34,882 nucleotides of DNA from positions 1-34,882 of the forward strand of contig CAZRSW010000019.1 of NCBI GenBank assembly GCA_964602845.1. The letters are read 5' to 3'. Positions 25,350 to 34,009 of the stretch are shown here, in pieces. Every line of letters begins with the position of its first letter. The stretch's first letter is position 1. The notes beneath the pieces were generated by a model, which worked only from the letters and a program-made list of their open reading frames with translations, was not told the DNA's origin and ran no database searches. The position numbers and the translations under genes are program-made. This DNA is from CAZRSW01 sp964602845. GTDB lineage: Bacteria; Chloroflexota; Dehalococcoidia; Lucifugimonadales; UBA826.

Positions 25350-27092
25350 TCATCTCATCCTGTACTGCTCATTTGGAATACCTCCATCCGGCAGGCCAAG
25401 AGGGAGGCGCACATCAAGTAGGTAAGGTCGATGCTCATCTTGCACTATTTTCAATGCTCTACGCATAACCTCATTCAACGTCCCCTCATTTTCGACACGC
25501 TCACCTTCAAGCCCAAATGCCTCGGCAATTTTAACCGGATCAATACCATCCAGGACTACACCCTCATACCTGCCGGTATCTGCCATTCGACTTCCACTCT
25601 TCCCAAAAGAACCAGCTACGATTCCATAAGCACTATTATTTGGGATCACATAAAGTAACGGTATGTTGTGGTGGACCGACGTCCATAGACCAGAATCTGC
25701 ATAGTAGAGAGAACCATCTCCCACAAGACCAATAACCGGCACATCTTGGGCAGCTAGCTTAGCCCCTATAGCAGCACCTACTCCCCATCCCTCAGAACCC
25801 CCAGGAGCCTTAAGAAAAGTGTTATTTTGATCAGACAACCCAGGTTTAACCGCGTCGTAAGGGGCAGCACATTGCTCATCAGTAATATAGCCGCCACCGA
25901 GTTCCTCCAGGGAATCACTAACTGCATCCACCAGTGCCAATGGCCTTACTTTCCCATTCTCGGGGTCTCCCATAAGTAAACTTCTTCTGTTTTGGCGTCT
26001 TCTTGTCGCCACATTTACTGTATCCAACCTCCTCTGATCATATCTGCTGGACTTGTATCTCGATTTAACCATCGCCAACATGCGCAACAATGATTTTCTT
26101 TCATTAGCAATGATTCCACCGTCTAAACCTGGATAATTCTTCAGGTATGAGATATCAGAACCAATTGCGAAAATCTTTTTAACACCTTTGAGTTTTTCTA
26201 TATCTCTCCTGTCACCAGATCCCTGATGCCTTACCCCAATGGAAACAATCAAATCCGGATCTAATTCCTCGGTAGGGGATCGCTCATAACCTATACTCCT
26301 ATTCAACGTACCCAGATGCTGGGGATGTTTCAGTGTGATAGCTCTTTGATCAGTTTCAAGGCAAGTAATCGCAACACCGAAATAACTCGCCAGCTCAGAG
26401 GCCAGGTCTGTAGCATCGCTTTTCCATACCCCATCTCCGACATATAAAATCGGATTATCGGCTTCATCAAGAGCCGAAACTATACCCTCCAGATCAGAGT
26501 CGGATGGTTCCCCTGATCCAAACGTTTTTAACTCCCCTTGTATTAGATCGGCCGAGACTTGTTGGTTACCCAACATCTTGTCATAAACGGCAATATGTAC
26601 AGGCCCATAAGGTGGTGTGGTGGCCACTCTAAATGCCCTGTCTACAGCCAGCGGCAGCCCTTCAGGTTCTACAACCGTCCAACTTGCCTTGACCATCGGG
26701 GCAGCTATTGAGGTCGGACCAAAACTAGCATCCAAATCAAGGTTGATTCGATCCGTAAAACTTCCAGTATCGGCAGCAAAAGTAATAACTACCACGGGCA
26801 ACCCGCCGTACCAAATGTTGTACAACTGACCCATACATTGAGCCAAACCTGCTCCCAAGTGAACCACCATCACAGATGGTCTTCCATGAACCTGTGTATA
26901 GGCACCGGCCATAGACGCAACCGTACCCTCATGAAGAGCCAATACTCCGTGTATACTAGGATTATTGTTAAGAGCGTCGAAGAACAATGCCTCCCTGGAT
27001 CCCGTGTTATAAAAGACATGCTTTATCCCTAACTCAACCAATTGCTCTATGAGGATCTCGGAAGGCGTCCCTGTTATAGGTCTCGTAATCAT
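25350..27092 (-). CDS. TPP-dependent decarboxylase/carboligase-like enzyme
   Basis: The 580-residue protein has the full acetolactate-synthase/benzoylformate-decarboxylase layout. The catalytic Glu55 sits in LHEG, and the Mg-TPP motif is canonical: G458-D459-G460 followed by N485-N486. The PP domain also has GGSEGWGVGAAIGAKLA. It probably decarboxylates a 2-oxo acid or joins the resulting aldehyde to an acceptor; the substrate is unknown. Unlike the TPP enzyme at 16775-18460, all signature residues are present, so the two are distant paralogs with likely different roles. It lies 78 bases downstream of the HIBADH-like gene and upstream of the cupin gene on the same strand. Confidence 0.9.
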   Translation of the reverse strand: MITRPITGTPSEILIEQLVELGIKHVFYNTGSREALFFDALNNNPSIHGVLALHEGTVASMAGAYTQVHGRPSVMVVHLGAGLAQCMGQLYNIWYGGLPVVVITFAADTGSFTDRINLDLDASFGPTSIAAPMVKASWTVVEPEGLPLAVDRAFRVATTPPYGPVHIAVYDKMLGNQQVSADLIQGELKTFGSGEPSDSDLEGIVSALDEADNPILYVGDGVWKSDATDLASELASYFGVAITCLETDQRAITLKHPQHLGTLNRSIGYERSPTEELDPDLIVSIGVRHQGSGDRRDIEKLKGVKKIFAIGSDISYLKNYPGLDGGIIANERKSLLRMLAMVKSRYKSSRYDQRRLDTVNVATRRRQNRRSLLMGDPENGKVRPLALVDAVSDSLEELGGGYITDEQCAAPYDAVKPGLSDQNNTFLKAPGGSEGWGVGAAIGAKLAAQDVPVIGLVGDGSLYYADSGLWTSVHHNIPLLYVIPNNSAYGIVAGSFGKSGSRMADTGRYEGVVLDGIDPVKIAEAFGLEGERVENEGTLNEVMRRALKIVQDEHRPYLLDVRLPLGLPDGGIPNEQYRMR

Positions 27093-27170
27093 GTGTTTCT
27101 ACCCCATTTGCATACTGCTATGAAAGACTCGAGAATAGTTATTCGGTGACAAACAAGAATTAATCGTCGC

Positions 27171-28103
27171 TCAATGTATTTTCTTCGGATTTGTCAATTC
27201 CGGAGAGCGAACACTGACGCCACTCATCTGCTCAAAAAATTCCATAATGACCCAGTGTTCCTTATCCTCCCAACCGTTGGCTAAACCGGTGAGAAACGGT
27301 TGGAGAGCTGCGGAGCCCACTACTAATGGAACGGATAGGTTTTGGGCCATTGCATTGGCCAAACTAACATCTTTTGCAATGGTATGTAAACCTTGATTCG
27401 CAGTCTGACCCTCTGGCGGTTCAGAAGTGCGGGTAGGAATGGTATCGACCAATCCTTCAAAGATTTTACTTCTACCGCTACTTGCACTGATCACCTCTTT
27501 TAATGACTGCACGCTTAGGCCCGCCTTCACACCCAGCACAAGAGCTTCCATAGTAGCAACTATATTGATGCCGCATAGGAGGTTGTTTATCAGCTTAATC
27601 GCTGCTCCTGTTCCACTTTCACCTACGTGAAATATTTTATCCCCGAACGCTTCGAACACTGGCATCGCCCTGGCCACGGCTTTTCCGTCACCACCCACCA
27701 TAATTGCCAATGTCCCGTCCCGGCGTTGATCAAGGCCACCACTCACTGGAGCATCCAATACGGTCACACCTTTCTCCAATGCCTGCCTGGATATCCCATG
27801 AACAATCTCAGGGCTAATGGTGCTCAACTCGATATAAATATCACCACTTTTGGCACCCGCTAAGACTCCGTCTGAGCCCAATGCGACCTTCTCACTAACT
27901 GAGTTGGACGGAAGACTGGCCAATACGATGTCCGCACCTTCAGCGACCTCGCGAGGACTACCTGCAGTTCGGGCTCCACATTGCATCAACTCTTTCAACG
28001 GTTGCTCACGTAGGTCAGTGACCGTAAGATCAAACCCCGCCTTGGCAATATTTATGGCCATTGGCTTACCTATACCACCAAGGCCTATAAATCCTATTTT
28101 CAT
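27171..28103 (-). CDS. 3-hydroxyisobutyrate dehydrogenase family NAD(P)-dependent oxidoreductase
   Basis: The 310-residue protein is a beta-hydroxyacid dehydrogenase. The Rossmann motif GFIGLGGIGKPMA is at 4-16, the substrate motif DAPVSGG at 117-123 and the catalytic Lys170 in GAAIKLINN. The family oxidises 3-hydroxy acids or reduces semialdehydes such as tartronate semialdehyde. Because a TPP enzyme follows directly, a carboligase plus semialdehyde reductase pair, as in glyoxylate use, is possible; this is inference. The start is ATG. The AKR gene is 90 bases upstream on the same strand. Confidence 0.9.
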   Translation of the reverse strand: MKIGFIGLGGIGKPMAINIAKAGFDLTVTDLREQPLKELMQCGARTAGSPREVAEGADIVLASLPSNSVSEKVALGSDGVLAGAKSGDIYIELSTISPEIVHGISRQALEKGVTVLDAPVSGGLDQRRDGTLAIMVGGDGKAVARAMPVFEAFGDKIFHVGESGTGAAIKLINNLLCGINIVATMEALVLGVKAGLSVQSLKEVISASSGRSKIFEGLVDTIPTRTSEPPEGQTANQGLHTIAKDVSLANAMAQNLSVPLVVGSAALQPFLTGLANGWEDKEHWVIMEFFEQMSGVSVRSPELTNPKKIH

Positions 28104-28193
28104 GACTCCCTCCGTACCACTTTTTTCCTGACCGTCCTATATAATCACAACATCATGCCATGCATTTACAACGACTAACAAAGTAGCAGCCGC

Positions 28194-29099
28194 TCAAGTC
28201 AACTGAGCCCACTTATCACCCACCATGTCGAATCTATGATGTACCTCTCTCACAAACTCTTGAGAGACAGGCAGTTTAGTCTCCACTTGTTCAACGTTCC
28301 TGTGCATGTGAGCCGGGTTTCGGGTACCCACAATGGCCGTATCAACCTCCGAATGTCCTAACACAAATCCCATAGCCGCCAGCATTGGATCGTCGGGCCC
28401 TCCCAGGATCGGACCTGTTGAATCTAAAATTTTTGCCCTTGAGAAGTACTCGTCAGCATATCCATATGGGCTACGATCTAAACCCCAAACACCATTAGCC
28501 ACGGGTCGTTTGATAATAATTCCCATTCCTCTAGATTTGGCAGGCTCGAATAGTTTTATACGTGCCCGTTGGTCCACAAAATTAAAGCTGGTCTGCAGTG
28601 TGTCAAAAAGACCACTTTCCACAGCCCACAACGCCGCATCGTTATCCCCACTAAAACCGACGAATCTGGTCTTGCCAGATCGTTTGGCATTCAAAAGCGC
28701 CTCGACGGCTTCTCCACACTCCAGGGTTGCCCTGTCGCAAGAATGCAGCTGCACGATGTCCAGATAATCGGTTTTCATTCTCAAGAGACTCCGCTCTATA
28801 CTATCCTCAATGGTCTGAGTAGACCATAGTTTGCCCGATGCACCGCCAGTAACGTGCCCACACTTGGTCGCCAAAATGTATTCGTCACGCCGATGGGAGA
28901 CAGTGCGACCAACAAGTTCCTCACTCACGCCGTAACAAGCTGCAGTATCAAGGAAGTTGATCCCATCGTCGAGAGCGGCATTGAGGACCTGCCCCGCTTC
29001 CTCGACGTCAGCCATCGACAGCTCTTCGCCGATTCTTGCCAATCCTCCGCCAAGACGGCTAACTTTAAGGCCAGTTTTACCAAGTGGTGTCATTTCCAT
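28194..29099 (-). CDS. Aldo/keto reductase
   Basis: The 301-residue protein is a TIM-barrel aldo/keto reductase. The catalytic tetrad is complete: Asp51 and Tyr56 in DTAACYG, Lys79 in ATKCG and His119 in QLHS. It begins with LGKTGLKVSRLGGG, usual for the AKR/YajO-like group, and contains the AIVGTRNPAH NADPH-binding segment near the C-terminus. It should reduce aldehydes or ketones with NADPH in the cytoplasm. It lies within the minus-strand run between the NHL-repeat gene (128 bases upstream) and the HIBADH-like gene (90 bases downstream). Confidence 0.92.
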   Translation of the reverse strand: MEMTPLGKTGLKVSRLGGGLARIGEELSMADVEEAGQVLNAALDDGINFLDTAACYGVSEELVGRTVSHRRDEYILATKCGHVTGGASGKLWSTQTIEDSIERSLLRMKTDYLDIVQLHSCDRATLECGEAVEALLNAKRSGKTRFVGFSGDNDAALWAVESGLFDTLQTSFNFVDQRARIKLFEPAKSRGMGIIIKRPVANGVWGLDRSPYGYADEYFSRAKILDSTGPILGGPDDPMLAAMGFVLGHSEVDTAIVGTRNPAHMHRNVEQVETKLPVSQEFVREVHHRFDMVGDKWAQLT

Positions 29100-29227
29100 A
29101 TTCAGGTGCTCCTCACTGTGTTCATGCTGTTTCTGCGATCATATTACAACATGATCTAGCAAGTGTGAGAGTGTTAATTAACTGCTTGTTAATAAGAACA
29201 CAGCCTGACTAGAGATAAGTGCCATTA

Positions 29228-30223
29228 CTAGATATTGAACTGAGGAGCAGAGTAGTCACTAAGCTTATCGTACACCTGGATTCGCCACCGTTGAGAATCC
29301 ACAGCCAACAGACGAGAATTTTTAGAATCAAAGGCAACACTTGTAGGTAGGGCAAACCATTTCTCTGGCTCCAATGTCGCTACCCTCCGTCGTGCCTTGT
29401 GGACATCCGGATTACCACGAACATATTGTTGTTGCCATTTCGACAACTCGAATGCAGCACCTCCCAACCCAGCTATGTGAGTTCCTCCCAAATCGTAGAT
29501 TTGTATACGGTTATTTACCCAATCTGCTACATATATATCCCCCTCAGGGTCAATAGCTACGCCAGATGGATGATCAAGCCGTTCAGAGTCGGTGCCACTA
29601 TTACCCAGTTCGAGAACAAAATTTCCTGATTCGTCAAATTTTTGTATCCGGTTGTTTAGGTGGTCAGCAACAAATATAGCTCCATCGGCCCCTGTTGTTA
29701 TACCCCAAGGCGAATGTAGTTGCCCTGGAAGTGCTCCGTGCGAACCAAAAGCTGATATGAATTCACCGGTGGACGTTATCTGTTGGACGCGGTGGTTGAG
29801 GGTATCAGCTATCAAGAGATTCCCTTCATTGTCCAGAGAGATTCCAGAAGGCCTGTCAAACTGTCCCTCATTTTCCCCGGACTCCCCAATTCGACGGATA
29901 TACTGTCCGTCGGTGTTGAAAACTAGGATGCAATCTCGTAGCTCATCGGTAACAAAAACCTCTCTATCTCGAACAACGGCACAAGCTGGCCAGGATTGGT
30001 CAAAAACTCCTTCAGCAACGTTAGCGAAAGATAGAATTACTTCTTCGTCATCAAATTCTTTACCGATGGTTAACTTAACTATGCCAGAACTATATGCATC
30101 CCGTAAAACAGCATACACATCATCATTCTCCCCCAACGCAACGTCCACGATTCCTCGAAAAACTCGGCCTCCGATAACCCTGGAATAGTCAAGAGTACGC
30201 CCTCTATTTGAGGTAGTAAGCAT
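29228..30223 (-). CDS. NHL-repeat beta-propeller protein
   Basis: The 331-residue protein is made of NHL repeats forming a six-bladed beta-propeller. Each repeat has the pattern P-[SW]-G-[IV]-x-x-D/G-x-[ED]-G-x-[IL]-x-[VI]-A-D-x-x-N-[NH]-R-[VI]-Q; at least three are near perfect in the centre. No signal peptide is visible at the N-terminus, unlike many extracellular NHL proteins. NHL propellers bind proteins or act as lyases; no enzymatic residues can be named. ATG follows GGAGAG. It is only 38 bases downstream of the DUF1501 gene, so it probably works with the DUF1501/DUF1800 pair. Confidence 0.9.
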   Translation of the reverse strand: MLTTSNRGRTLDYSRVIGGRVFRGIVDVALGENDDVYAVLRDAYSSGIVKLTIGKEFDDEEVILSFANVAEGVFDQSWPACAVVRDREVFVTDELRDCILVFNTDGQYIRRIGESGENEGQFDRPSGISLDNEGNLLIADTLNHRVQQITSTGEFISAFGSHGALPGQLHSPWGITTGADGAIFVADHLNNRIQKFDESGNFVLELGNSGTDSERLDHPSGVAIDPEGDIYVADWVNNRIQIYDLGGTHIAGLGGAAFELSKWQQQYVRGNPDVHKARRRVATLEPEKWFALPTSVAFDSKNSRLLAVDSQRWRIQVYDKLSDYSAPQFNI

Positions 30224-30261
30224 AGTCTCTCCACAGCTTGTACTTATCTGGATTTACTATA

Positions 30262-31389
30262 TTAGACAAATTGGGGTTTCTCAAAGTGACCACCTACTAC
30301 AGGTATCGGGTCCAACTTCATCCAGTCCTCAATTAAGGTAGTATAAACACCGCGAAAATCAATGTTGGGCACTAAATCACCTTGGTCTAAATCAGGTTCT
30401 TTCATTGAGGGGTATTGACCATATTCTCCACCCCGAACATTCTTCCCGATAACAAGACATACACCCCCGGCCCCATGATCTGTTCCTGCTCCATTGTCAT
30501 AAACCCTTCGGCCGAATTCTGAGAACAGGAACATAGTAACGTTGTCGGCCGAGTCATGTTCTTCCAGGTCGTCGAAGAAATCCTGTATTGCAATAGATGC
30601 GGAGGCCCACAAACTTTGGTGGGTTACAAGTTGATCGGCGTGTGTATCGAAACTTCCCAAGTCACAGTAAAAAACCCGGGTTCCAAGGTTGGCTGTATGT
30701 ATTTGTGAAATGGATCGCAAATTGCGCGAGATGGCGTTGTCGGAGTACTCAACTGTGGATGAGTACCGTTCAGGAGCCACATTAAGAATGTCTGCCCCCT
30801 TTATTGCATCTAGTCCGGTTTGCCCCAAGAAATCCATTACAGGTCCAGAACCGATCATAGGAGAATACATTCGTTTGTAACGTTCTAGGACACGGTCACG
30901 TTTTTCCTCCGGTGTTACGTCCGTAAGTAACCCATAGCTATCTAAGTTCTCTACGGTCGCGACAGGCACACCAGGGGCGACAAGAGCTCTGAAAAGAGAT
31001 GGGCCCATGCTTACTGCAGTTACAACGTTCTCCTTATTGGGGTCGATTTGTCTCACTGTTCTTCCAAGCCAACCTTCGGTTCCCAGAGTCTCAGGTTCGC
31101 ATGTGTGCCATATATCCATAGATCGGAAGTGAGACCGTGGAGAATTCCTATATCCTACTCCGTGAATTATCGCGACATTCCCAGACTCGTACATCTCCGC
31201 CAATGGCTTCATCGATGGATGAAATCCGATATCGTCATTCAACCTGATCACTTCCTCTTCGTTGATGCATACCGTCGGTCGGTAGTCTTGATATAACGAG
31301 TTTGAATAAGGAACAACAGTGTTCATATAGTCGTTACCCCCAGTTAGTTGCAAAACTACAATAACCGGCTCTTTGCTCCTATTTGGCAT
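30262..31389 (-). CDS. DUF1501 family protein
   Basis: The 375-residue protein belongs to DUF1501, a branch of the alkaline-phosphatase/sulfatase fold. Family blocks are LQLTGGNDYMNTVVP (13-27), GFHPSMKPLAEMYESG, the SFDTHADQ metal segment in the middle, and FSEFGRRVYDNGAGTDHGAGG near the C-terminus, which holds conserved Asp and His. Most DUF1501 proteins carry a Tat signal; here the chain begins almost directly at the first strand and no twin-Arg signal is seen. The biochemical role of the family is not settled. ATG follows AAGGAAG. It lies 72 bases downstream of the DUF1800 gene, its usual partner. Confidence 0.92.
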   Translation of the reverse strand: MPNRSKEPVIVVLQLTGGNDYMNTVVPYSNSLYQDYRPTVCINEEEVIRLNDDIGFHPSMKPLAEMYESGNVAIIHGVGYRNSPRSHFRSMDIWHTCEPETLGTEGWLGRTVRQIDPNKENVVTAVSMGPSLFRALVAPGVPVATVENLDSYGLLTDVTPEEKRDRVLERYKRMYSPMIGSGPVMDFLGQTGLDAIKGADILNVAPERYSSTVEYSDNAISRNLRSISQIHTANLGTRVFYCDLGSFDTHADQLVTHQSLWASASIAIQDFFDDLEEHDSADNVTMFLFSEFGRRVYDNGAGTDHGAGGVCLVIGKNVRGGEYGQYPSMKEPDLDQGDLVPNIDFRGVYTTLIEDWMKLDPIPVVGGHFEKPQFV

Positions 31390-31461
31390 TAGATCTTCCT
31401 TGCGAAGTGTTGTTTAGTTGAATTTGAATGAGTCTTGTCCAATAGATTTTACAGGTGTTCA

Positions 31462-32859
31462 TTAACTAAATTGGTACTCTCGAGTAGCCACGATTAGCTG
31501 CATAAGCTCAGTCAAACGTTCTATGCCGGTTTCAGACCAGTCGAAGGCACCCAGCCTGCTAGCATGATCTACAAGTTCACTTCTAGTGGTGTCAGACACA
31601 AGCATAGGTCCCATGACGTCCAAACATGCATCGACAATATCGGACGGTTCATTACCTGTCATCATCACACGATCAATAATGTTTCTAACGCCAGGACGCG
31701 ACTGGTCCGATATCAGCTCCGAAACGAAGTTAGTGCGCTTCATTAGGGTACCGCTATTAATCCACTCTATGCCGTTGTGCCAACCTTCAACGCTCGGAGG
31801 ATTAAGTAGATCTTGTCCCATGTAGGCTATTTGTCCAGTCCAATCCATAATCTCTGGAGCAGGACGCTCGGTTCCACCTACCAACCGCAGAGTGCCAACA
31901 ACAACTTCTGTCGGATTCTTTACTTTGCTGAATCGTTGTTGTTTAAAAAATTCACTGTTGAAAATATTTCTTAGGACCGTTCCTATGTGATAATCACTTT
32001 CCATAAGGGCCTCCGCAATTGCCTTTATTGCCGTAGGATCTCGAGGCTGAGTTACTGACCAGGCAGGGACTTGGGGTTCGTCAGCGACAAAAAAACTGTA
32101 GAGATGTCGGGCGATAAATAAGGCCGTAGCAGGTTTAGACAGAATGATATCAATGATTTCTTCACCATCGAAATTGCCTCTGTGTCCAAGAAAATCCTTC
32201 TCACTAAAATCGTGGTCCTCCGGGAGGAATTTGAAATCCCAATCCCAGCGTCCCATATGGAATCGTGGAAGCTTGTGCTCGAGTGTCCAACCGGTGAATG
32301 CTCTTGAGCATTCGCGTACGTCTCTTTCAGTGTAATTGCCAACTCCCATAGTGAAGAGTTCTAAGAGCTCTCTACCCCAATTTTCATTAATAGAATCAGG
32401 GCGATTCTCATGGTTGTCCAGCCAGTAGATCATTGCGGGACTTTTCGCAACCTCCATAAGTATTTCCTTGTAGGTCCCAAGCCCCTTTTCGCGAAACATG
32501 TCTATCATGTCTTGAATTTCATCATAGTGATCTACCTTCGCAACACCTGTTGCAAAAATGTTGTGGTAAAAGAGGCAGAGTTTTTCTTGTAATGGCGCCT
32601 GCGTGTTGATCATAGTCCATACCCAGGGTGCCTGTCCTAATCCTCCCATTGTGCCGGGTTTCCACCACATCGGGTAGTAGCGTAGAAACTGGTAGATGTC
32701 GACGGGTTCTTTGGAGGAAGGGCTCAGTAGTTCTTCTATTGTTTCCTCATACCCTTGTGCGGATAAGGCTTCCAGTTCATCCCGAGCCGCTCCAAAACCC
32801 GCTCTGCGCATCAAATGAGCCATCAAATCTATGTCTGGAGAAGCTTTCGTAAGAACCAC
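31462..32859 (-). CDS. DUF1800 family protein
   Basis: The 465-residue protein matches DUF1800. Marker blocks are LMRRAGFGAARDELEAL at the N-terminus, CLFYHNIFATG, NENWGRELLELFTMGVGNYTERDV in the first half, FLGHRGNFDGEEIIDIIL in the middle and NPPSVEGWHNG near the end. The helical protein is regularly encoded beside DUF1501, as here. No signal peptide is visible. Its reaction is unknown. The frame opens at GTG 32859, with only a weak AAGG site upstream; it is the first gene of the seven-gene minus-strand run. Confidence 0.92.
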   Translation of the reverse strand: MVLTKASPDIDLMAHLMRRAGFGAARDELEALSAQGYEETIEELLSPSSKEPVDIYQFLRYYPMWWKPGTMGGLGQAPWVWTMINTQAPLQEKLCLFYHNIFATGVAKVDHYDEIQDMIDMFREKGLGTYKEILMEVAKSPAMIYWLDNHENRPDSINENWGRELLELFTMGVGNYTERDVRECSRAFTGWTLEHKLPRFHMGRWDWDFKFLPEDHDFSEKDFLGHRGNFDGEEIIDIILSKPATALFIARHLYSFFVADEPQVPAWSVTQPRDPTAIKAIAEALMESDYHIGTVLRNIFNSEFFKQQRFSKVKNPTEVVVGTLRLVGGTERPAPEIMDWTGQIAYMGQDLLNPPSVEGWHNGIEWINSGTLMKRTNFVSELISDQSRPGVRNIIDRVMMTGNEPSDIVDACLDVMGPMLVSDTTRSELVDHASRLGAFDWSETGIERLTELMQLIVATREYQFS

Positions 32860-33149
32860 TTTTGGTTGCCTTTTTATTGACTACTAACTGAAATCACTGT
32901 CTCTTTTATAAGTCGCCTAAGCAGTATTTTAGCGTTTTCTAAAATCTAGTGTGCAAATTGGTGAACAAAAGTCCTGAAGATCACTCCGGGAAGTTTTTAC
33001 CATGCTTGGAAGATATATTGATGGACCTTCAGGGAAAATGAATACTATCCTGGAAAACTAGTATTTCAAGAAAAGGAACACGTATCGGGTTAACCTAACA
33101 TTGATCGAATCGTAGAGGTATCCTGTTCCGAATACTGGAGTGTGTTAGA

Positions 33150-33178
33150 TTGACCTGCGAGAAAGCGGCCACTAGGCT
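33150..33178 (+). promoter_or_regulatory. Candidate promoter of the SDR at 33227
   Basis: TTGACC at 33150-33155 and TAGGCT at 33173-33178 are separated by 17 bases. The leader would be about 40 bases. Confidence 0.45.
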
Positions 33179-33196
33179 CGACTTACCAGTGTTTCC

Positions 33197-33208
33197 TATC
33201 CTAGGATA
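33197..33208. promoter_or_regulatory. 12-base perfect palindrome, possible operator
   Basis: TATCCTAGGATA is identical on both strands. It lies between the candidate promoter and the AAGGAG ribosome site of the SDR gene, a position where a bound repressor would block transcription. No regulator gene is in the window. Confidence 0.4.
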
Positions 33209-33226
33209 TACATAAGGAGAAAATCA

Positions 33227-34009
33227 ATGGAACTTCAAGGCAAAATCGCGGTCGTTACCGGTGCCGGCCGGGGTATAGGCCGTGCCATAAGTTTGGGGTT
33301 TGCTAAGGCTGGGGCTCACATCGCGGTATCGGACATAGACCCATCGACGCTGGAGGAGACCGCCGCCGCAGTAAAGGCCCTTGGTCGTGAAACTTTGGCG
33401 GTACCCGCCGATATGGGCAACACTCAGGATATTGACCGGATGATCAGCCAGGCGAAAGATACCTTCGGGCGCATCGATATCATGGTGAACAACGCCGGCG
33501 TTACCCGGACGGCATATATTATGGACGTATCAGAGGAAGACTGGGACCGGATACACCGAGTCAATGCCAAGGGCGTTTTCTTTGGAATGCAACGGGCCGC
33601 CCGGGACATGATAGAGCAGGGTAGTGGAGGGCGTATCATCAACATTGCATCCATCGCTGGTAAAGGCTACACCGGTGCCTCCAATGCGGCCTACTCTGCA
33701 AGCAAAGGCGCAGTACTAGCCATGACTCAGCTCGCCGCCCATCAGTTGGGCCAACACGATATCAACGTTAATGCTATATGCCCCGGCATAACCCGTACTG
33801 AAATTCTGGTAGATGTCATAGAGCATAACGCCCGAATCTCGGGACAGAGTATACAAGAACTGGAGGAAGCCCTGTACGGAGGCATTCCCATAGGTCGGCC
33901 CAATGACCCCGAGGACATTGTGGCGATGGCCCTGTTCCTAGCCAGTCCCGGAGCCCGCAATATCACTGGTCAGGCCTACAACGTCGACGGCGGAATAGTG
34001 ATGCATTAG
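33227..34009 (+). CDS. FabG-like short-chain dehydrogenase/reductase
   Basis: The 260-residue classical SDR shows TGAGRGIG at 11-18, NNAG at 88-91, Ser142, and Tyr156 with Lys160 in YSASK. Asp36 favours NAD. The closest pattern is the sugar-alcohol/3-oxoacyl reductase group. ATG follows AAGGAG. Base use differs from its neighbours: a hand count of 33361-33420 gives 37 G+C of 60, while 34201-34260 in the next gene gives 21 of 60. This points to transfer or a different history. The next gene starts immediately after its stop codon. Confidence 0.92.
   Translation: MELQGKIAVVTGAGRGIGRAISLGFAKAGAHIAVSDIDPSTLEETAAAVKALGRETLAVPADMGNTQDIDRMISQAKDTFGRIDIMVNNAGVTRTAYIMDVSEEDWDRIHRVNAKGVFFGMQRAARDMIEQGSGGRIINIASIAGKGYTGASNAAYSASKGAVLAMTQLAAHQLGQHDINVNAICPGITRTEILVDVIEHNARISGQSIQELEEALYGGIPIGRPNDPEDIVAMALFLASPGARNITGQAYNVDGGIVMH

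Larger units (their letters stand above)
32860..33226. other. Divergent intergenic region, 367 bases, no gene seen
   Basis: This region separates the DUF1800 run (leftward) from the SDR at 33227 (rightward). It contains a candidate plus-strand promoter and a 12-base palindrome near the SDR. No coding frame or structured RNA was recognised in the rest. Confidence 0.6.

Noticed and set aside
29592..30188. 198-codon open frame on the plus strand opposite the NHL-repeat gene
   Set aside because: It is rich in Ser, Pro and Arg, has no ribosome site and mirrors the periodic NHL repeats on the other strand.
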